Shown: positions 38,095 to 47,453 of the stretch, one piece after another
How positions within the stretch are numbered: position 1 is the stretch's first letter
Layout: each line of letters opens with the position of its first letter
Assembly (NCBI RefSeq): GCF_013488225.1
Contig: NZ_CP041238.1
Span: 2,133,501 to 2,197,500 of the forward strand
Direction of reading: 5' to 3'
Length of the DNA stretch: 64,000 bases
Source of the DNA: Sinorhizobium mexicanum
GTDB taxonomy: Bacteria > Pseudomonadota > Alphaproteobacteria > Rhizobiales > Rhizobiaceae
The notes under the pieces: model-generated
What the model saw: only the letters and a program-made list of their open reading frames with translations
The model's database searches: none
What the model was told of the DNA's origin: nothing
Made by a program: the position numbers and the translations under genes

Positions 38095-39042
38095 ATGAAG
38101 AAACGCGAAATCGCCGTGTTCGGCGGCGCCCACATCGACCGCCGCGGCCGCATCAGCGGCGTGACCGCTCCCGGCGCGAGCAATCCCGGTTCGTGGTTCG
38201 AGGAAGCGGGAGGCGGCGGTTTCAATGCGGCGAGAAACCTCGCCCGCATCGGTCACAGCGTACGAATGATCAGCCCGCGTGGCGGCGACGCAGCAGGCGA
38301 GATGGTGGCGGCGGCCGCGGCCGCGGCAGGCGTCATCGATTGCCCCTTCACCTTTCTCGATCGGAAAACGCCGAGTTATACGGCGATCCTCGAAAACGAT
38401 GGCAACCTCGTCATCGCGCTTGCTGACATGGAGCTCTACCAGTTGTTCTCGCCGCGCCGGCTGCAGCAGCGCGCGATACGCGAAATATTGGCGGTAAGCG
38501 ATCTGGTGCTCATGGATGCCAACCTCCCCGAGGAAACGCTTGTCGCCTTGGTCAACGCGGCATCCGGGGACGGCCGACTTGTGGCCGGCATCGCCGTGTC
38601 GCCGGCAAAGGTGATGCGCTTCAGGAAATGCCTCAGCGGGCTCAGCTTCCTGTTCATGAACGAGGCGGAAGCGCGTGCCCTGACCGGGATCGACGCCAGC
38701 GACGCCAAAAACTGGCCAACGCTGTTGCGGGAGGCAGGCCTCAGGGGTGGCGTCGTAACACGCGGCGGCGCCGCTGCGGTCGCCTTCGACCGCGGCGAGG
38801 CAAGCGTCATTTTCCCGCCAGCCCTCCCGGCGCTGGCGGATGTCACTGGCGCCGGCGACGCCTTGGCCTCGGGGTTCCTCACGGCGCGGCTTTCGGGTTT
38901 CGATCTTGCCGGATGCCTGCGCCATGGCATAGCCGCGGCCGGGATTGCGCTTCGCTCGCCTTTTGCCGTTTCGGAAGAAATGTCTCGGGGCAATCTCGAA
39001 CAGGCGATTGCCCTTGTGCCGGCGCCGCAAATGCTGTCATGA
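38095..39042 (+). CDS. psuK: PfkB-family kinase, probable pseudouridine kinase
   Basis: 315 residues from the ATG at 38095, preceded by AGAGGAG; an in-frame start at 38062 is less likely. PfkB features: IAVFGGAHIDRRGRI at the N-terminus, EEAGGGGFNAARNLARIGH, and the catalytic DVTGAGDALASGF near residue 248 with the general base Asp. The next gene is psuG, so phosphorylation of pseudouridine to its 5'-phosphate is the best reading; a different nucleoside or sugar is possible. Confidence 0.88.
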   Translation: MKKREIAVFGGAHIDRRGRISGVTAPGASNPGSWFEEAGGGGFNAARNLARIGHSVRMISPRGGDAAGEMVAAAAAAAGVIDCPFTFLDRKTPSYTAILENDGNLVIALADMELYQLFSPRRLQQRAIREILAVSDLVLMDANLPEETLVALVNAASGDGRLVAGIAVSPAKVMRFRKCLSGLSFLFMNEAEARALTGIDASDAKNWPTLLREAGLRGGVVTRGGAAAVAFDRGEASVIFPPALPALADVTGAGDALASGFLTARLSGFDLAGCLRHGIAAAGIALRSPFAVSEEMSRGNLEQAIALVPAPQMLS

Positions 39043-39178
39043 GAACCGACGTTGAACGCCGGGCGGGACGAAAGCATGCGCAGCTTTCCGCCCGCTCTCA
39101 CTTTCACCTTTTTTACAAACGATCTCGATGATTTTGGTTCGATTCAGCCGAGCATGATCGTGATTTAAGGATAGATTC

Positions 39179-40108
39179 ATGAGCAAGCCCTCCTCCCCGT
39201 CCCTGCCGATCGAATATTCCGATGAAGTGGCGGCCGCAAAGGCACGCGGTGCGCCGATCGTCGCGCTGGAATCGACGATCATCACCCATGGCATGCCCTA
39301 CCCCGGCAACCTCAACATGGCCCGCAGCGTCGAGGCGATCATCCGTGAACAGGGCGCCGTGCCCGCGACCATTGCGGTCATTCACGGTGTCCTTCACATC
39401 GGTCTCGACGACGCGAAGCTGGAAGCACTTTCGAAAACGGAAGGCGCGATGAAGCTGTCGCGTGCCGATCTTGCCTTCGCGATCGCCGAACGCCGTACGG
39501 GCGCCACGACCGTGGCGGCGACGATGATCGCTGCGGCGCGCGCCGGCATCAGCGTATTTGCCACCGGCGGGATCGGCGGCGTTCACCGCGGCGCGGAAGA
39601 GAGCTTCGACATTTCCGCCGATCTGGACGAACTTGCCCGCACCGGCGTGATCGTTGTCTGCGCCGGCGCCAAGGCCATTCTCGACATTCCGAAAACGCTT
39701 GAAGTGCTGGAGACTCGCGGTGTTCCGGTCGTCACCTATGACAGCGAAACCTTCCCGGCCTTCTGGTCGCGCGATTCCGGTATCAAGAGCCCATTGATGC
39801 TCAACAGCCCCGCCGCGATCGCCAATTTTCAGAAGATGCGCGACCTGCTCGGCATCGACGGCGGCATGCTTGTTGCCAATCCGGTTCCCGAAGGGAGCGA
39901 AATTCCGCGCGAGGAGATGGAAATCTACATCACCCGTGCCCTCGACAATGCGGCGAGTGACGAGATCGTCGGCAAGGCCGTCACGCCCTACCTGCTCGAC
40001 AACCTTTTCCACATGACCGACGGCCGCAGCCTCGACACCAATATCGCGCTCGTGGAAAACAACGCCCGTCTCGCCGCCGAGATCGCGGTCGCACTGACGG
40101 CGAAGTAA
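39179..40108 (+). CDS. psuG: Pseudouridine-5'-phosphate glycosidase
   Basis: 309 residues. It cleaves the C-C glycosidic bond of pseudouridine 5'-phosphate to uracil and ribose 5-phosphate through a Lys Schiff base. Family blocks: ALESTIITHGMPYPGN, KLSRADLAFA (the Lys), GATTVAATMIAAARAGI, FATGGIGGVHRGAEES, and VPVVTYDSETFPAFWSR. It follows psuK by 136 bases; an imperfect hairpin with CGGGCGG/CCGCCCG arms (39060-39094) occupies that gap. Together they allow use of RNA-derived pseudouridine. Confidence 0.96.
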   Translation: MSKPSSPSLPIEYSDEVAAAKARGAPIVALESTIITHGMPYPGNLNMARSVEAIIREQGAVPATIAVIHGVLHIGLDDAKLEALSKTEGAMKLSRADLAFAIAERRTGATTVAATMIAAARAGISVFATGGIGGVHRGAEESFDISADLDELARTGVIVVCAGAKAILDIPKTLEVLETRGVPVVTYDSETFPAFWSRDSGIKSPLMLNSPAAIANFQKMRDLLGIDGGMLVANPVPEGSEIPREEMEIYITRALDNAASDEIVGKAVTPYLLDNLFHMTDGRSLDTNIALVENNARLAAEIAVALTAK

Positions 40109-40166
40109 GTAACGCAACGCAACCCTGACGAGAGGTCGTTACACTTTTCCAGGAATTTGCTCGAAG

Positions 40167-40195
40167 AAGGCCCGGCATTGGCTCGGGCCTTTTTC
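40167..40195. terminator. Bidirectional terminator between psuG and cckA
   Basis: AAGGCCCG/CGGGCCTT stem with a 9-base loop and a T run on the plus side, A-rich on the other side. The two genes converge here. Confidence 0.85.
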
Positions 40196-40222
40196 ATGAA
40201 CGCGTTAGAGATCAACGCCCGA

Positions 40223-42832
40223 TCAAGAATCCAGCATCTCGCGAACGGCCACTGCCAGCTGTTTCAGCGAGAATGGCTTCGGCAGGAAACCGAATTTCGC
40301 GTCGGCCGGGAGGTTGCGCGCAAACGCGTCTTCCGCGTAACCCGACACGAAAATGAACTTCAAGTCCGGGTATTTCTTGCGCAGTTCACGCAGCAGCGTC
40401 GGCCCGTCCATCTCCGGCATCACGACGTCCGATACGACGATGTCGACCGCGCCGTTGAGTTCGTCCATGATGTCGAGCGCTTCGACACCAGATCCGGCCT
40501 CGTGAACGGTGTAGCCGCGCGTTTCGAGCATGCGCTTGCCGCCGCGGCGCACCGCTTCCTCGTCCTCGACCAGCAGCACGACAGCGGAATCGCCGGTGAG
40601 GTCCGCGGGCTCCGATTCAGCCTTAGGCGCGGGCGCCACGACCAGGTTACTGGCCGCCGGCATCGGCGCCTCGGTTGCCGACGTCACTTCGGCTGCGACT
40701 TCCTCGACATGGCGCGGCAGCAGAATACGGAAGGTGGTGCCCTTGCCGACTTCCGATTCCGGATAGATATAGCCGCCCGACTGCTTGACGATGCCGTAGA
40801 CCATCGAAAGGCCGAGACCGGTGCCCTTGCCGACTTCCTTCGTCGTAAAGAAGGGCTCGAAGATCTTGTCCATGATCTCCTGGGGAATGCCGGTGCCCTG
40901 GTCGGCGACCTCGACCAGGACGAAGTCGTCCTCCGGCAGCTCCCGTCGTCCGAGCGCCGCCACTTCGCTTGCCGGCAGATTTCGCGTCCGCAGCGTGATA
41001 GTTCCGCCTTCAGGCATGGCGTCGCGCGCATTGACGGCGAGATTGAGCAGGACCTGCTCGAACTGACCGAGATCGGTCTTCACCGGCCAAAGGTCTCGCC
41101 CGTAGTCAACCTCGACCTTGACATTGGTACCGGTCATCCGGTCGACAAGCATGCGCAGGTCGCCGATGACGTCGGTGAGGTTAAGCACCGTCGGGCGCAT
41201 CGTCTGCTTGCGCGAGAACGCAAGCAGCTGCCGCACGAGCACGGCGGCGCGATTGGCATTGCGCTTGATTTCCATCAGGTCGGCGAAGGTGGCATCCGCG
41301 GGGCGCGCCGAAAGCAGAAGGTGGTCGGAGGAAAGCAGGATCGCGGTCAGGACATTGTTGAAATCGTGTGCGATGCCGCCTGCGAGCGTCCCCACGGCGT
41401 TCATCTTCTGCGTCTGCGCCATCTGGGTCTCGAGCGCCTTCTGCTCGGTGATCTCCAGCGCATAGATGATCGCTGTCTCCTCCGGCGCCTGATCGCTCTG
41501 GTCGATCACGGCGTTGACGTAGAAGCGGAAATGCCGCGCCTCGTCACTCGGATGCAAGGCGTCGATCGGCGCGATGTCGCCCTGCCGGTCCTTCGCCGCC
41601 GCAAGTGCTTCCTGAAGGCGGCCCTTTTCGGATTCGTGGACGACGGTTTCGATCAGCGCGCCGCGCTCGACGTCGTCCTGTGAAACAAGCCCAGCAAACA
41701 GCTTCAGGAACGGAGCGTTGGTCCTCAGGATCCGCCCGTCGCCGTCGACCGAGGCGATCGCCATCGGGGTGTTGTTGAAGAAGCGCGTGAAGCGCATGGC
41801 GGCGTTCGAAGCCGACTGATCGCCATCATCGCCTTCACGCGACATGACAATCGTCCGACTTTCGCCGGGCGCACCGTCACGGGTGGACGAAACGCGGTGG
41901 ATCAGACGCACCGGCAGGCTCTGGCCGTTGGCCTTGCGCAGGTCGAGGTCGAGCACCTTCGTCTTCTTGAAGCCTGGTTCCGCCTGGACCGACTGGACGA
42001 GTGCGAGACCCTCGCCGGCGACCACATCGGCAATGCTGACCGACCCCGGTTGAAACTTGGTGAGATCGATGCCGAGCCAATCGGCAAGGGTGGCATTGAT
42101 GTAGAAGATCTCGCCCTTGCGTCCGGCCGAGAAGAAGCCTGCAGGGGCGTGATCGAGATAGTCGATCGCGTTCTGCAGTTCCTTGAAGAAGCGCTCCTGA
42201 TCGTCGCGCTCGGCGGTGATGTCGGCGATCTGCCAGAGATAGAGCGGGTTCCTGTCGCTGTCCTCCAAAGGCAGCACGCGAGCCTTCAGACGGAACCAGT
42301 GGGCGCCGGAGGCGATCGATGCACCGTTTGCGAGCGGCTTCAGCAGCCGGAATTCCTCGTGCCCCTTCTTGCCTTCGTGGAGCCCGTTGGTGAGCCGATA
42401 GATCGCTTCGGTTGCCTCGCGGTTCCTGGAGAGAATGGTCTCGAGCGATTGGATGCCGGCGGCGCTCTTGGCACCGGTCAGAGCGCCGTAGGCGGCATTG
42501 GCATAGATGATCCGCCCCCTGCGGTCGGTGACGATCGTGCCATCCTCGTGGGCATCGAGAAAGGCACGCGCGAGCTCGTCGGGACGCGTCTGCGGCATGA
42601 CCTCTATGAAGCCGATCACCGACGAGACCAGGAAGAATATCCCGACCATCGCCAGCACGCCCAGGATGCCGAGGACGATTTCGTTTTCGAGCTGGTTCTT
42701 GAAGACGACGAAGGCGGCTGCCGACGCGGTGAGAACGATCGCCAGCAGGATGATCCGCAAGACCGTGCCGGGCCGGACGCCGCGGTCAACGACCGGCATC
42801 TGGTAGTCACCTGACTGCCGCAATTTCGTCAT
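40223..42832 (-). CDS. cckA: Cell-cycle hybrid histidine kinase CckA
   Basis: 869 residues from the ATG at 42832 ([11 protein letters not shown]), chosen because GGTGAGG lies five bases before it; an in-frame TTG at 42925 lies within a repeat. Two membrane segments (about 27-47 and 53-73), three PAS-like regions (about 90-215, 235-340, 350-470), the HisKA phospho-acceptor His at 489 in [11 protein letters not shown], HATPase with [12 protein letters not shown], and a C-terminal receiver with phospho-acceptor Asp at 802 ([12 protein letters not shown]). CckA feeds the ChpT-CtrA/CpdR relay controlling replication and division. Essential in its relatives. Confidence 0.95.
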   Translation of the reverse strand: MTKLRQSGDYQMPVVDRGVRPGTVLRIILLAIVLTASAAAFVVFKNQLENEIVLGILGVLAMVGIFFLVSSVIGFIEVMPQTRPDELARAFLDAHEDGTIVTDRRGRIIYANAAYGALTGAKSAAGIQSLETILSRNREATEAIYRLTNGLHEGKKGHEEFRLLKPLANGASIASGAHWFRLKARVLPLEDSDRNPLYLWQIADITAERDDQERFFKELQNAIDYLDHAPAGFFSAGRKGEIFYINATLADWLGIDLTKFQPGSVSIADVVAGEGLALVQSVQAEPGFKKTKVLDLDLRKANGQSLPVRLIHRVSSTRDGAPGESRTIVMSREGDDGDQSASNAAMRFTRFFNNTPMAIASVDGDGRILRTNAPFLKLFAGLVSQDDVERGALIETVVHESEKGRLQEALAAAKDRQGDIAPIDALHPSDEARHFRFYVNAVIDQSDQAPEETAIIYALEITEQKALETQMAQTQKMNAVGTLAGGIAHDFNNVLTAILLSSDHLLLSARPADATFADLMEIKRNANRAAVLVRQLLAFSRKQTMRPTVLNLTDVIGDLRMLVDRMTGTNVKVEVDYGRDLWPVKTDLGQFEQVLLNLAVNARDAMPEGGTITLRTRNLPASEVAALGRRELPEDDFVLVEVADQGTGIPQEIMDKIFEPFFTTKEVGKGTGLGLSMVYGIVKQSGGYIYPESEVGKGTTFRILLPRHVEEVAAEVTSATEAPMPAASNLVVAPAPKAESEPADLTGDSAVVLLVEDEEAVRRGGKRMLETRGYTVHEAGSGVEALDIMDELNGAVDIVVSDVVMPEMDGPTLLRELRKKYPDLKFIFVSGYAEDAFARNLPADAKFGFLPKPFSLKQLAVAVREMLDS

Positions 42833-42906
42833 CGGGTCCTCACCTGCCGCTGCGGCCGCGCGCTCCTTGTTCAGGCGTGCAAGACTCGCTGCAATCCTTT
42901 GCGTTG

Positions 42907-42953
42907 CTGCATAACTTATCCTCAAATCGATCCCGGCTTAAGGAATCATGCAG
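42907..42953. repeat. Palindromic repeat (family A, AAATCG unit) upstream of cckA
   Basis: CTGCATAACTTATCCTC, AAATCG, ATC, then CCGGCTTAAGGAATCATGCAG: an imperfect palindrome with CTGCAT/ATGCAG ends. It matches the first unit of the element at 8278. It fills part of the 340-base gap between cckA and the FliO-like gene; nothing else is recognised in that gap. Confidence 0.75.
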
Positions 42954-43172
42954 TAGCCGGCGTTCGACCAACGCTTCGCGAAATCCGCAAGTGCTTTTCC
43001 CGCGTTCGGATCATCGAACTGGAATCATCTTTAACAATCAGAGATAACAGCAAAAAGCGTCTCTGCGGAAGCATCGCGGTCAATTCACAGGGAATGTCGG
43101 GCGCGCGCTTGTACCGGCCTGAAAAAAGCCGTCAAATATTGACATGCGGGGGAGGCAGAAGGAGTTCAGCCT

Positions 43173-44168
43173 ATGATCGAAACCATTGTCGGGGACAACG
43201 GCAGCCGCTTCATCATCGCCGCCGCGGCCGTTGCCGTCGGGCTCTTGTGCCTTGTAGCCGTGCTCTGGATCATGCGCCACAGGCCCTCCTCTCCCTTTGT
43301 GCGCGGCGGCAAGAACAGACAGCCGAGACTCGCCGTCCTCGATGCCGCTGCCGTCGATGCGCGCCGCCGCCTGGTGCTTGTTCGCCGCGACGACGTCGAA
43401 CATCTCATCATGATCGGCGGCCCGACGGACATCGTCGTCGAAAGCCGAATAGCGCCCGGTAGGACCCCACCGGCAGAGACGGGCGCCGCCGTCCCCGCGG
43501 AACAAAAGGCCGTCGAGGCGCCGAAGGTCGCCCCCAGTCCTGAACCGAGACCCGAACCAAGGCATGCCCCGGCGCCGGCACCGATCCCGGCAGAAACGGG
43601 AGCCCCTGCCCAGATGCGCCCAGCAGCGCGCGTGGAAGAGCAGGTGCAGCTAGCGGCTCCCCGAGTGGAGCCGGCACCGCCGATCCGTCTTGCTGCGGAG
43701 CAAAGACCCGCGGCGGCGGCGCAGCCACTCCAGCAACAGCCGCCCGCCAGGATCACGCCGCCCGTGTCCGCGGTTCCCACCACCTCCGCCATAGAACGTG
43801 CGGAAGATATTTTCGACGTCGCCCGCGAGCGGGTGCTGCCAGCCGCGCCGCGGCGCGAGCAGGCGCCCATGCAGCAGGGCTCAATCCAAACGGCCTTCGT
43901 GCCGGCGGCGCAGACACCGGCGATGCCGGTTCAACCGGCGGCGTCGGATAGGGTTTCGGACTTCGAGCGGATTCTCGATGCGGAGATCAGCGGCGATCTT
44001 CAACGGCTGGCGCCCACTGTTGGGCCCCAGGCCGAGAGCCGGCCGATCGCGGCTGGCCGTCAGGAACCCTTGCTCGGAGGCAGTCCGGACAATATCCGCA
44101 AGGAGCCGACGATCGAAGACGAAATGACACGCATGCTCGCCGACATTTCCGCCGGGCGTAAGCCCTGA
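43173..44168 (+). CDS. FliO-like domain membrane protein with long Pro/Ala-rich tail
   Basis: 331 residues. A single N-terminal membrane segment (about 13-33, FIIAAAAVAVGLLCLVAVLWI), then a FliO-like beta domain ending VDARRRLVLVRRDDVEHLIMIGG (about 60-95). The rest is low-complexity Pro/Ala/Glu-rich to about 265, followed by a short helix-forming block and EDEMTRMLADISAG at the end. FliO assists flagellar export-gate assembly, but no flagellar genes are near and the tail is atypical, so a different role is possible. Shine-Dalgarno GGAGGCAGAAGGAG. Confidence 0.75.
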   Translation: MIETIVGDNGSRFIIAAAAVAVGLLCLVAVLWIMRHRPSSPFVRGGKNRQPRLAVLDAAAVDARRRLVLVRRDDVEHLIMIGGPTDIVVESRIAPGRTPPAETGAAVPAEQKAVEAPKVAPSPEPRPEPRHAPAPAPIPAETGAPAQMRPAARVEEQVQLAAPRVEPAPPIRLAAEQRPAAAAQPLQQQPPARITPPVSAVPTTSAIERAEDIFDVARERVLPAAPRREQAPMQQGSIQTAFVPAAQTPAMPVQPAASDRVSDFERILDAEISGDLQRLAPTVGPQAESRPIAAGRQEPLLGGSPDNIRKEPTIEDEMTRMLADISAGRKP

Positions 44169-44200
44169 GCGCTGGTTGCTCGAAGGCATGTAGGCCTTGA

Positions 44201-44300
44201 AAGTGCTTCGCGTTTAAGCGGCCTCATGTGACGGGCTTCGGTCTTTGTTTTCACCTATGTCGTTGTTCAAGACCGCTGCATACTTTTAGGCGACATGCAT
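44201..44300. repeat. Dispersed intergenic repeat (family B), copy 2
   Basis: Begins near GTGCTTCGCGTTTAAGCGGC, has GTTTTCACCTATGTCGTTGT in the centre and ends GGCGACATGCAT. It aligns over its length with 9627-9728. It lies after the FliO-like gene and before its terminator. Confidence 0.75.
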
Positions 44301-44316
44301 TAAGTGGCCCCATAAA

Positions 44317-44348
44317 GAAAAACGGCGCAGTTAACTGCGCCGTTTTTT
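44317..44348. terminator. Bidirectional terminator between the FliO-like gene and dksA
   Basis: Perfect palindrome ACGGCGCAGTT/AACTGCGCCGT flanked by AAAA and TTTTTT; the genes converge here. Confidence 0.92.
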
Positions 44349-44372
44349 CCGATCAGGAAGAACCTGTATCCG

Positions 44373-44792
44373 TTACTCGTCCCGATAGACTTTCTCGCGA
44401 CGTTCGTGGCGCTCCTGCGCCTCGATCGAGAGGGTTGCAATCGGCCGGGCGTCCAACCGTTTCAAACCGATCGGTTCGCCCGTTTCCTCACAATAACCGT
44501 AGGTGCCTTCGTCAAGCCGCTGCAATGCAGCATCGATCTTGGCGATCAGTTTCCGTTGCCGGTCCCGGGCGCGCAATTCGATGGCCCGGTCTGTTTCGGA
44601 AGAAGCTCGGTCCGCGAGGTCCGGATGGTTGGCGCTCTCCTCTGCCAAGTGGTCCAGTGTCTCACGGGCTTCGCGAAGGATATCATTTTTCCAGGCATTC
44701 AACTTTGCACGAAAATATGCCCGGTGGCTTGCATTCATGAATTCCTCGTCCTCGGAGAGGACAAAGGTACTAAGATCGATCTTCTCACTCAA
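44373..44792 (-). CDS. dksA: DksA-type RNA polymerase-binding regulator, cysteine-poor zinc-finger region
   Basis: 139 residues from a TTG at 44792 (MSEKIDLSTFVLSEDEEFM), chosen because AGGAG lies seven bases before it and this matches the family start; an in-frame ATG at 44813 lacks a ribosome site. The coiled-coil tip (RAIELRARDRQRKLI) and globular domain are present. In place of the four-Cys zinc finger it reads YGYCEETGEPIGLKRLDARP and IATLSIEAQERH: one Cys, with Thr, Ser and Ala at the other ligand positions, so zinc binding is not expected. It works with ppGpp in transcription control. Confidence 0.93.
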   Translation of the reverse strand: MSEKIDLSTFVLSEDEEFMNASHRAYFRAKLNAWKNDILREARETLDHLAEESANHPDLADRASSETDRAIELRARDRQRKLIAKIDAALQRLDEGTYGYCEETGEPIGLKRLDARPIATLSIEAQERHERREKVYRDE

Positions 44793-45194
44793 CGCGATTC
44801 TCCTGAAGAACATCTCATTGCGGCGGTGTATAGACCTATGGAAGCTCTGATTCAAGCCTTGTGCCAGACACTCAACCGCATTTTAACAATGCTTGCATTT
44901 CAGGCTAACTGGCGATTATTTCATCAAAATTACACACGAAGTCTTGATCGCCGATGAAGGCTGGCCGCTCTACCCCGAACCGCCGGCCGATGCCGGCGAG
45001 ATATTGGATTGCGACATCTGGTGTGCCCTGGGCGTCAATTCAATAGGTTTAGGTTCCAAGGAAAACGTAAGCCGACGGCTTGATCTTTGCTGCGGCCGCG
45101 GGACAAGGTACCGATCCTGCCGGACTCGCGACTGGGATCCGGCCACAATAGGTGCCTCCAACCCTCGGGCGATTTGGCCGCCCCCGGAAGATAT
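44793..45194. other. Divergent dksA / SixA promoter region
   Basis: A 402-base gap between two divergent genes. No convincing open frame, repeat or RNA was recognised; it should hold the promoters of dksA and the phosphatase. Confidence 0.4.
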
Positions 45195-45731
45195 ATGCAA
45201 GACAGCGTCGCCCCGGCATTTCGCCTCTTCCTTCTCCGCCACGCCCGTTCGGGCTGGGCGCTGCCGGGCCAGCGGGATTTCGATCGCACGCTTGACGATA
45301 CCGGCTTCGCCGAGGCGGAACTGATCGCCCAGAGTGCTGCCGACCATGGCATTCGACCGGACTTGATCCTATGCTCGACCGCGGTGCGGTGTCGCCAGAC
45401 CGCCGAACCGCTCTACCGAACGCTCGGCGAAGACATCGACCTTCAATACATCGATGCGCTCTATACGGGATCTATGAACGTCTACGCCGAGCTTCTCGAT
45501 GCAAATTCCAGCCTGGCCTCGCTGATGCTCATCGGTCACAATCCGATGATCGAGGAACTGTTTCGGCGTCTCCTCGGCGACGCCGCCGCGGACAGGATCC
45601 TCGCGGACGGCTACCCCCCGGCCGCCTTGGCAGTCATCGACTTTTCGGCACCCCCGAGCGCGGGCGCCAGATGGTTGGCGAGGCTTTCGACGCTGTTGCT
45701 GCCCGTGCCGGGGGAGCCGGGAAGATCGTGA
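45195..45731 (+). CDS. SixA-like histidine phosphatase
   Basis: 178 residues from the ATG at 45195 (MQDSVAPAFRLFLLRHARS), preceded by GGAAG; the frame is open 36 codons upstream without support. Catalytic motif LLRHARSGW (RHG-type, with RHA here), second Arg in CSTAVRCRQTAE, and His in LIGHNPMIEEL, as in the SixA branch of histidine phosphatases that dephosphorylate histidine-phosphotransfer proteins. With cckA and an Hpt gene in the same 15 kb, a role on a phosphorelay is attractive but unproved. Confidence 0.85.
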   Translation: MQDSVAPAFRLFLLRHARSGWALPGQRDFDRTLDDTGFAEAELIAQSAADHGIRPDLILCSTAVRCRQTAEPLYRTLGEDIDLQYIDALYTGSMNVYAELLDANSSLASLMLIGHNPMIEELFRRLLGDAAADRILADGYPPAALAVIDFSAPPSAGARWLARLSTLLLPVPGEPGRS

Positions 45732-45833
45732 CGAAATCCTGCCCACCACCCGAAAATCCGACTACGTCGTTGCAGTGGCGGAAAGATTTCCTATATCGCA
45801 CCACGGTCAAAGCATGTGCGCGGCGTCTTTAGG

Positions 45834-45887
45834 GCAATTCCAGGAAAAGTGTGTAACGGTTTTCCGTCCGGAATTGCGTAGTTTCAA
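45834..45887 (+). repeat. 54-bp hairpin repeat (family C), copy 1
   Basis: Starts GCAATTCCAGGAAAAGTGTG and ends AATTGCGTAGTTTCAA; internal arms GCAATTCC/GGAATTGC and GGAAAA/TTTTCC can fold into a hairpin. An identical sequence in inverted orientation is at 48637-48690. The type is widely scattered in Rhizobiales genomes. Confidence 0.9.
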
Positions 45888-45956
45888 TGATCTAATGGCT
45901 GCAGGTGAGCAGAAGATTCTCATAGCGACGGAATCAATCCCGAGGAACGGATAGAC

Positions 45957-47453
45957 TTGGCGCCCATTTTGAGCAGCTTCAAAGATGATGCCCTGATTGC
46001 GCTGGACAATCTTGCCGATCGCGCATCCGGGCTCGTCAATCCCGCAGTCCGGCTCGGAGTGACCGGCCTGTCGCGTGCCGGCAAGACCGTTTTCATTTCG
46101 TCGCTCGTCCATAATTTGCTGAATGGCGGTCGCCTGCCCGTGTTCGAACCCATCCGATCCGGGCGGGTCTCGAAGGTCCGTCTGGAGCCGCAGCCTGACG
46201 ATGCGGTGCCGCGCTTCCAATACGAGGATCATATCGCCGCTCTGGTCAGGGATCGGGTCTGGCCCGATTCGACGAGGGCGATTTCGCAGCTGCGCATCAC
46301 GCTTGACTATGAAAGCGCCAGCGGCTGGAATCGGATGTTCTCGCCCGGGCGGCTGTCGATAGACATCGTCGACTATCCGGGGGAATGGCTGCTCGACCTG
46401 CCCCTGCTCGCGCAGGATTTTCGGCAGTTCAGCGAGGGCACGGTGCAGCGGGCGCGTGCCGGCACACGCGCAAGTCTTTCGCGCGAATGGCTGGCGCTTG
46501 CGTCGGTGAGTGGTGCCACTGCGGCAGCCGACGAGGGCAGCGCCCGGCGGCTTGCCGAAAGCTTCACTGCCTATCTCCAAGCCTGCAAGGCCGACGAGCG
46601 ATCCCTCTCGACGTTGCCGCCGGGCCGTTTCCTGATGCCCGGAGACCTCGAGGGTTCGCCGGCGCTGACCTTTTCGCCGCTTCCGGATCTGCCTGCTGGC
46701 CGCGCGCCGAAGGGATCGCTCTGGGCGATGATGGAGCGCCGGTACGAAGCCTACAAGACCCACGTCGTCAGCCCGTTCTTCCGCGAGCACTTCGCCCGTC
46801 TCGACCGCCAGATCGTCCTTGTCGACGCTCTGCAAGCGATCAATCGCGGGCAGGAAGCGCTGAGTGATCTGGAACAGGCACTTGCCGACGTGCTCGCCTG
46901 CTTCCGGCCCGGCACCAATTCTTGGCTTTCGTCGCTGTTCACGCGCCGGATCGACCGGGTCCTGGTCGCCGCTACCAAGGCCGACCATCTGCACCACGAA
47001 AGCCACGACCGGCTCGAACGCATCACCGCCCGGCTCGTGAGCCGCGCGGCTGAACGGATCGGCATGAGTGGCGCAGGTCTTGAAGTGATGGCGCTTGCAT
47101 CCGTACGCGCGACGCGCGAGGCGACGGTAAACCACAACGGCCATACGCTTCCGGTGATCGTCGGCACCCCGATCGCCGGCGAGAGGATCAATGGCGACGT
47201 ATTCGACGGAGAAAGAAAGACGGCGATATTTCCCGGTGACTTACCGGAAGATCCTGAAGTTCTTTTTGAGCAAATGGATGGGCATTACAACACCTCGAAA
47301 CCCACGGAAGCGGAGCGCTCAATGCCTGAGCTGAACTTCGTGCGCTTCCGCCCACCGCATCTGGAAGAGACGCGCGGCGGATTGAAGCTCTCGGTCCCAC
47401 ATATCCGGCTCGACCGTGCGATGCAGTTCCTGCTCGGAGATCGCCTGGCATGA
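45957..47453 (+). CDS. ycjX: YcjX-family GTP-binding stress protein
   Basis: 498 residues with a TTG start at 45957 (MAPILSSFKDD), supported by AGGAACGG before it. P-loop GVTGLSRAGKTVFISSL near residue 40, then SIDIVDYPGEWLLDLPLL and VLVAATKADHLHHE (nucleotide motif NKxD-like TKAD). DUF463/YcjX proteins are GTPases of the phage-shock regulon in enterobacteria, function unsettled. Its stop overlaps the ycjF start by 4 bases, so the two are coupled. Confidence 0.9.
   Translation: MAPILSSFKDDALIALDNLADRASGLVNPAVRLGVTGLSRAGKTVFISSLVHNLLNGGRLPVFEPIRSGRVSKVRLEPQPDDAVPRFQYEDHIAALVRDRVWPDSTRAISQLRITLDYESASGWNRMFSPGRLSIDIVDYPGEWLLDLPLLAQDFRQFSEGTVQRARAGTRASLSREWLALASVSGATAAADEGSARRLAESFTAYLQACKADERSLSTLPPGRFLMPGDLEGSPALTFSPLPDLPAGRAPKGSLWAMMERRYEAYKTHVVSPFFREHFARLDRQIVLVDALQAINRGQEALSDLEQALADVLACFRPGTNSWLSSLFTRRIDRVLVAATKADHLHHESHDRLERITARLVSRAAERIGMSGAGLEVMALASVRATREATVNHNGHTLPVIVGTPIAGERINGDVFDGERKTAIFPGDLPEDPEVLFEQMDGHYNTSKPTEAERSMPELNFVRFRPPHLEETRGGLKLSVPHIRLDRAMQFLLGDRLA

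Noticed and set aside
40157..41683. A 508-codon plus-strand frame opposite cckA
   Set aside because: Antisense to the kinase and receiver domains of CckA; no independent support.
42833..42925. A 31-residue extension of CckA from a TTG
   Set aside because: The TTG lies in a palindromic repeat, and the ATG at 42832 has an ideal GGTGAGG site.
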